From: Leptolinea sp.
Lineage (GTDB): Bacteria > Chloroflexota > Anaerolineae > Anaerolineales > Anaerolineaceae
DNA: 18,646 nucleotides
Direction: 5' to 3'
Assembly: GCA_022837205.1 (NCBI GenBank)
Contig: JALHEL010000007.1
Span: 1 to 18,646 of the forward strand
Positions 14,614-18,646 of the stretch are shown here, one piece after another; within the stretch, counting starts at the first letter, position 1; every line of letters begins with the position of its first letter. The notes beneath the pieces are model-generated. The model worked only from the letters and a program-made list of their open reading frames with translations, searched no databases and was not told the origin of the DNA. Position numbers and translations under genes: made by a program.

Positions 14614-15753
14614 ATGATTTCATTCAATGTTCCTCCTTATATCGGTGAAGAAGAGAAATATATTGAAAAAGCTATTCAAAACCATAAAATATCAGGCGAC
14701 GGAGAATTTACCCATTTATGCAGTTCTTGGCTGGAAGAAAAAACAGGAGCAAAAAAAGTTCTGTTAACTACTTCCTGTTCCGATGCCCTCGAGATGGCTG
14801 CCTTATTATGTGATATCCGGGAAGGAGATGAAATCATCATGCCTTCTTTCACTTTTGTATCAACCGCAAATGCCTTTGTATTACGGGGTGCAAAAATTGT
14901 TTTTGTGGATATTCGTCCGGACACATTAAATATCGATGAATCTCTGATTGAAGATGCGATCACAAATCGAACAAAGGCGATCGTTCCGGTTCATTATGCA
15001 GGTATCGGTTGTGAAATGAACACGATTGTAAAAATCGCCGAAAAGTATCATCTGATGATCATCGAAGATGCCGCGCAAGGCGTCATGTCTTCCTACGAAG
15101 GAAAAGCATTAGGATCGATCGGGGACTTTGGATGCTACAGTTTTCATGAAACAAAGAATTACAGTATGGGTGAAGGCGGAGCGATCTTAATCAGGGATGA
15201 ATCTTTTATCGAGAAGGCGGAGATCATTCGAGAAAAAGGAACAAATCGCAGCAAATTCTGGCGAGGTCAGGTAGATAAATATACTTGGGTGGACAAAGGG
15301 TCTTCCTTTTTACCCAGCGAGCTCAATGCAGCCTATCTTTATCCCCAGTTATTGAACGCCGAAAAAATAAATCAAAATCGATTGGGAAGTTGGAATGAAT
15401 ATTATGAACAATTAAAACCGCTTGCCGATGCCGGATTTATAGAACTTCCTTCGATACCGCCCGAATGCGTTCATAATGCCCACCTTTTTTACATTAAAAC
15501 GAATAGTTTGTCAGAAAGAACAAAATTAATTCAATATTTGAAAGAATCAAATATCGAAACTGTTTTTCATTATATTCCGCTTCACAGCTCACCTGCCGGA
15601 AAGCGATTTGGTCGTTTCCAAGGAGAAGACCGATTTACGACTTCGATCAGTGAACGTTTACTCCGATTGCCTATGTATTACGGACTGTCTTCAGAAGATA
15701 TTGCGACTGTTACACAATCTATCATGTCTTTTTATCGTTTTAAACGTAATTAA
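14614..15753 (+). CDS. wecE: dTDP-4-amino-4,6-dideoxygalactose transaminase
   Basis: A 379-residue PLP sugar aminotransferase (DegT/DnrJ/EryC1 family). The match to E. coli WecE/RffA is very close along the full length: PSFTFVSTANAFVLRGAKIV (78-97), RPDTLNIDESLIEDAI, VPVHYAGIGCEMNTI, IEDAAQGVMSSYEGKALGSI, SFHETKNYSMGEGGA with the PLP lysine K181, REKGTNRSKFWRGQVDKYTW, and FHYIPLHSSPAGKRFG. In E. coli it makes dTDP-Fuc4N from dTDP-4-keto-6-deoxyglucose and glutamate for enterobacterial common antigen. Here no other ECA gene is visible, so the product more likely feeds another surface glycan. It stands six bases before the WbqC-like gene, so the two are probably one operon. Confidence 0.96.
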   Translation: MISFNVPPYIGEEEKYIEKAIQNHKISGDGEFTHLCSSWLEEKTGAKKVLLTTSCSDALEMAALLCDIREGDEIIMPSFTFVSTANAFVLRGAKIVFVDIRPDTLNIDESLIEDAITNRTKAIVPVHYAGIGCEMNTIVKIAEKYHLMIIEDAAQGVMSSYEGKALGSIGDFGCYSFHETKNYSMGEGGAILIRDESFIEKAEIIREKGTNRSKFWRGQVDKYTWVDKGSSFLPSELNAAYLYPQLLNAEKINQNRLGSWNEYYEQLKPLADAGFIELPSIPPECVHNAHLFYIKTNSLSERTKLIQYLKESNIETVFHYIPLHSSPAGKRFGRFQGEDRFTTSISERLLRLPMYYGLSSEDIATVTQSIMSFYRFKRN

Positions 15754-15759
15754 ACCGAG

Positions 15760-16461
15760 ATGAAATTAGCGGTATTGCAATCCAATTATTTGCCATGGAA
15801 AGGCTATTTTGATATTATCCATGATGTAGATTTATTCTTGTTTTATGATGAAGTTCAGTATACCAAAAATGATTGGCGTAATCGCAATAAAATTTATACG
15901 GCCACCGGATTGAAATGGATAACCGTTCCGGTATATGGGACAACCGAAAAGCATATTGATGAAATTGAAATCGTTCGGGGGCGGTGGCAAATGCAGCATT
16001 ACCAAGCGATCCTGACGAATTACGCAAAGGCACCGTATTTTCGACAATATAGGGATTTTTTGGATTTTGTTTATTTAGATACAGTTTGGAATAGTTTATC
16101 CGAATTAAACCAATTCCTTATTCGAAAAATTGCGACAGATTTTTTACATATTTCAACAAAATTGGATCGGAGCACTTCATATTCATCCGCCGGCAGTGGT
16201 CACCAAAAACTCTTATCATTGGTTAAAAATACCGGTGCGAATTCTTATGAATCCGGTCCGGCAGCCCAGTCCTATATTATCAGCTCAGATTATCGGGAAG
16301 CCGGAATAGAACTAATTTGGAAAGATTATTCGGGATACCCGCAGTATCAACAGCTGCATGACCCTTTTCAGCATCAGGTTTCTATCTTGGACGTGCTTTT
16401 TAATACGGGCCCGGACGCTCCCTATTTTATTTGGGGATGGCGGGAGGAAGTGAAAAATTAA
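15760..16461 (+). CDS. WbqC-family protein
   Basis: A 233-residue cytosolic protein of the WbqC-like family. It has the N-terminal signature AVLQSNYLPWKGYFDII (4-20), then DLFLFYDEVQYTKNDWRNRN (24-43), a WITVPV strand, a GxGHQKLL segment, and the C-terminal GIELIWKDYSGYPQY and FIWGWRE. The family is common in O-antigen and other surface polysaccharide clusters; its catalytic role is not established, though transfer onto amino sugars is often suggested. The neighbour wecE makes a 4-amino sugar nucleotide, which fits. The start at 15760 is the only reasonable ATG, six bases after the wecE stop. It converges on the histidine phosphatase with five bases between stops. Confidence 0.9.
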   Translation: MKLAVLQSNYLPWKGYFDIIHDVDLFLFYDEVQYTKNDWRNRNKIYTATGLKWITVPVYGTTEKHIDEIEIVRGRWQMQHYQAILTNYAKAPYFRQYRDFLDFVYLDTVWNSLSELNQFLIRKIATDFLHISTKLDRSTSYSSAGSGHQKLLSLVKNTGANSYESGPAAQSYIISSDYREAGIELIWKDYSGYPQYQQLHDPFQHQVSILDVLFNTGPDAPYFIWGWREEVKN

Positions 16462-16466
16462 TTGTT

Positions 16467-17030
16467 TTATGTCGGGTCGATAAAAACCGGTTCGGCATTG
16501 TTGAAGATATACTTTTTTCTTTCAGCTAATTCATCCTGATAAATAATAGCGGAGAGAATGGAAAGAAAAGTGCCGTGTGAGACGATCAAAACTGTCTCAT
16601 TCGGGTGTTTTTGTAAAATATCATTGTAAAAACTATTTGCCCGTTCATAAACATCCAACAAAGATTCACCCTGCGGGAATTTGAAATTCAAAGAATCCCT
16701 CTTTTTGTTTATTTCATTTGAATCGGTAGGATTCATCAAATCCTTTTGATAAGGTTTCCCTTCGTATTCGCCAAAGCTTCTCTCACGAATTCTCTTATCA
16801 ATCATAAGGGGAACCGACGGATGGTATCGCAAAACAATTTTCGCTGTTTCAACCGCCCGCTGCAGATCGCTGCAATAGGCAATATCGATCGGGACATTTT
16901 TTAAGGTTTCAGCAGCTTCTTCTGCTTGTCGTTTCCCTGTCTCATTCAAGGGGATATCTTCCTGACCTTGATAAAGTCTTTGAATATTCCAATCTGTTTG
17001 TCCATGTCGTAATAAAATGAATTTTGTCAT
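16467..17030 (-). CDS. Histidine phosphatase family protein
   Basis: A 187-residue phosphoglycerate-mutase-like phosphatase. The phosphohistidine motif LRHGQTDWN has R8 and H9, and R58 (DLQRAVETA), E83 (IRERSFGEYEG) and H152 (VSHGTFLSI) complete the catalytic set. Length and the GESLLDVYERA segment fit the cobC/alpha-ribazole phosphatase or phosphoserine phosphatase-like branch. The substrate cannot be decided; metal-independent phosphoserine phosphatases of this fold are known (Hydrogenobacter, Chloroflexus; recollection), and none of the classical SerB type appears here. The gene is 20 bases after the membrane protein on the same strand, with a weak AGGAA about 12 bases before its ATG. Whether it works with the upstream gene is unknown. 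Confidence 0.92.
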   Translation of the reverse strand: MTKFILLRHGQTDWNIQRLYQGQEDIPLNETGKRQAEEAAETLKNVPIDIAYCSDLQRAVETAKIVLRYHPSVPLMIDKRIRERSFGEYEGKPYQKDLMNPTDSNEINKKRDSLNFKFPQGESLLDVYERANSFYNDILQKHPNETVLIVSHGTFLSILSAIIYQDELAERKKYIFNNAEPVFIDPT

Positions 17031-17050
17031 TTGTTCTGATCATTCCTATT

Positions 17051-18646
17051 TCATTGTAAAAAATATGCCGAAGACGGGATAAAAAATCGATCCTGCCGAA
17101 GAATGGGCGGGTCAAGATAGTTGCCGCAAAATACAACGTATCCGATACGATCCTTTACGAGCGGAAGCGGTGAAAAAATCAATGCATCTTTCCAATCGGA
17201 TAAATCAATGCCGCGAATAATCGCCGTAGGCTGATCAATTCGGTCGGTAAAGTCGAACATCTCAACCGAAGCGGTATCATGAAAATGTTGTCGAACAAAG
17301 GGCAGCCTGAAATAGGGATAGTGTTCTTGTTGAAGCTCGGATTTGTTTTCCATATAAAAATAGCTGCCCTGATCAATTTTTGTATAAAGCGTTGTTTCAC
17401 CTTTCTTACAAGATATTTCAGGTTTGGCAGGTGGTTTTAAAGGCCGCGTACCGATTAATTCCGGCGCAATCAAAGCGATGAGGATAAAAAAACCGGACAG
17501 AGCCAAAGCCAGTGAAGTCGAACCGGTTACCAGGGTGCTTTCGGACTCTCTTTTTAAATTTTTCCATGCAAATCGATTGATGACATACTGCGGGAAAATA
17601 CCGATGATTAAACCGGGAACCCAAATTGTAGCGGCATGATATCTCATTCGAAAGGTAGTATAGGGCGCAACCACAAATTGCGATAATATCAAGCCCAGAA
17701 CCATGGCAATCATAAATGAACCAAATGGCTGTTTTCTCTGCCGAAATATTAAAAATATTCCGATCGACCACAATACCATCAATCCCATTCGTATCAAATC
17801 AATCAGCATTTTATTTTCAGTACCGTCGAAGTAAGAAAATGAACCGCGATTCGAATCGAACAGGAGCGTATTCCAAATTGCGTTGAATGAGACCCCGATA
17901 TTTTCAGGATGTTCTTTCAATACATTCGAACATAGTCCGATAACGTCTTTATAGATATTCTCGGATTTGTTTAATTCATTTATTTCCGGGAGTCCCATCA
18001 CATAATAGGAATCTTTCCCTCCGAGGCATAATCCATAAATGATTTGTGCCGCCTGAAGGTTGGGTACTTTATCGGATCGATAGACCCGGTTTACATTCCA
18101 TTGATTTATGACGAATCCGCTTAATAATGCTATGAAAGCGACGGTCGCACATATTATCCGGCGATGATGACCTTTCAGAAAAATAAAAAAATACCAAAGC
18201 CCTATGAGCGGAATTGTAAACATGGGACCCGGGCGGGCATTCATGGCTAATGAAAAAAGGCAAAATCCGAGAAGAATCTGTCCGTTTTGTTTCTTGAAAA
18301 TCCCATTCAACAAAAAATAACAGGCGAGTAACCCTATGATAAAAGCATAAGGTTCCGTCATATAAATACCTAAAAACTTTCTTATAAAAAAGAATGCATT
18401 CGTGAAAAAGAAAGCTGCGGCAACAGGTCCGATATGAATGCCGATTAATCGGAAATTAATCAGCATGACGAAAGCCGATAAAACGGCTAAACTGCTCATC
18501 AAGATAATAAAATTATTATTTGTTATGTATAGGATAAAACTATAAAAAGAAACAGAAAGGGGACGAACAGCCGTCGATTGTCCCATGGTTTGCCCATATA
18601 GGAATCGTAAAGTATTCAGATGATGAGTAAAGGCATCCGACCAGGG
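17051..18646 (-). CDS. Multi-TM glycosyltransferase-like membrane protein (5' end missing)
   Basis: The frame is open to the window edge, so the start is outside; 531 residues are visible and the ATG at 18586 is internal, with WSDAFTHHLNTLRFLYGQT before it. About ten hydrophobic helices fill the first part, including SFILYI, AFVMLINF, AAAFFFTNAFFF, EPYAFIIGLLACYFLL, ARPGPMFTIPLIGLWYFFIF, GLMVLWSIGIFLIF and SGFFILIALIAPEL. About 140 C-terminal residues after the last helix form a soluble extracytoplasmic-like domain ending in IPSSAYFLQ. The layout resembles GT-C-type (ArnT/PMT-like) enzymes that use polyprenyl-linked sugars, but the catalytic loop near the N-terminus is outside the window, so this is only a likely class. 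The proximity of wecE and wbqC supports a surface-glycan role. Confidence 0.65.
   Translation of the reverse strand, partial: PWSDAFTHHLNTLRFLYGQTMGQSTAVRPLSVSFYSFILYITNNNFIILMSSLAVLSAFVMLINFRLIGIHIGPVAAAFFFTNAFFFIRKFLGIYMTEPYAFIIGLLACYFLLNGIFKKQNGQILLGFCLFSLAMNARPGPMFTIPLIGLWYFFIFLKGHHRRIICATVAFIALLSGFVINQWNVNRVYRSDKVPNLQAAQIIYGLCLGGKDSYYVMGLPEINELNKSENIYKDVIGLCSNVLKEHPENIGVSFNAIWNTLLFDSNRGSFSYFDGTENKMLIDLIRMGLMVLWSIGIFLIFRQRKQPFGSFMIAMVLGLILSQFVVAPYTTFRMRYHAATIWVPGLIIGIFPQYVINRFAWKNLKRESESTLVTGSTSLALALSGFFILIALIAPELIGTRPLKPPAKPEISCKKGETTLYTKIDQGSYFYMENKSELQQEHYPYFRLPFVRQHFHDTASVEMFDFTDRIDQPTAIIRGIDLSDWKDALIFSPLPLVKDRIGYVVFCGNYLDPPILRQDRFFIPSSAYFLQ

Noticed and set aside
17418..17771. 117-codon minus-strand frame inside the glycosyltransferase-like gene
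   Set aside because: Alternate frame on the same strand as a long, membrane-protein-like frame; no homology recognised.
1..18646. Search by eye for tRNA, rRNA, CRISPR repeats, insertion-sequence ends, toxin-antitoxin pairs, defence genes and riboswitches
   Set aside because: None was recognised. Intergenic spaces are all under 200 bases, and no repeated units beyond short palindromes were seen.

Overview
The window is an AT-rich bacterial chromosomal segment, densely packed with mostly ordinary housekeeping and cell-surface genes. I see no rRNA, tRNA, CRISPR array, insertion sequence or phage gene. Taxonomy is an inference. The low-GC composition, the YoaR-like/beta-lactamase-like serine hydrolase, the DevR-like orphan response regulator and a small protein rich in Trp, Arg and Glu (6062-6475) together suggest an anaerobic Chloroflexota of the Anaerolineae type. 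No marker in the window proves this.

Layout, left to right. (1) 1-2360, plus strand: the 3' part of a VUT/YhhQ-type queuosine-precursor transporter, then typA/bipA. (2) 2361-3593, minus: an HI0933/YhiN-type flavoprotein whose stop codon directly abuts the typA stop. (3) 3723-4376, plus: an orphan NarL/DevR-type response regulator preceded by a perfect 12-bp palindrome. (4) 4390-5889, minus: a membrane-anchored serine hydrolase. (5) 6062-8675, plus: a small uncharacterised protein, a YigZ/IMPACT protein, and a 12-TM MOP/MATE-like (possibly ANKH-like) transporter. (6) 10857-8684, minus: a likely operon of a CcbP-like protein, a tRNA-dihydrouridine synthase and a YcgN-like Cys-cluster protein. 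(7) 12972-10956, minus: a serC-serA operon closed by a strong bidirectional terminator. (8) 14441-13134, minus: lysA. (9) 14614-16461, plus: wecE/rffA and a wbqC-like gene. (10) 18646-16467, minus: a multi-TM glycosyltransferase-like membrane protein cut by the window edge, followed by a histidine phosphatase.

How the genes work together. serC and serA supply two of the three steps from 3-phosphoglycerate to serine. The third, phosphoserine phosphatase, is not an obvious serB here, but the histidine phosphatase at 16467-17030 is a possible stand-in. lysA adds lysine synthesis. wecE, wbqC and the glycosyltransferase-like protein point to an amino-sugar-containing surface glycan. Genes are tightly packed. 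Four convergent pairs have 0, 13, 8 and 5 bases between their stop codons, and only one convincing intrinsic terminator is visible in the window.

No clear novel multi-gene system is visible. The most notable points are the SerA active site, which keeps its Arg but lacks the usual Glu and His; the CcbP-like fusion protein that overlaps dus; the uncharacterised small protein; and palindromic sites upstream of the response regulator and serC.
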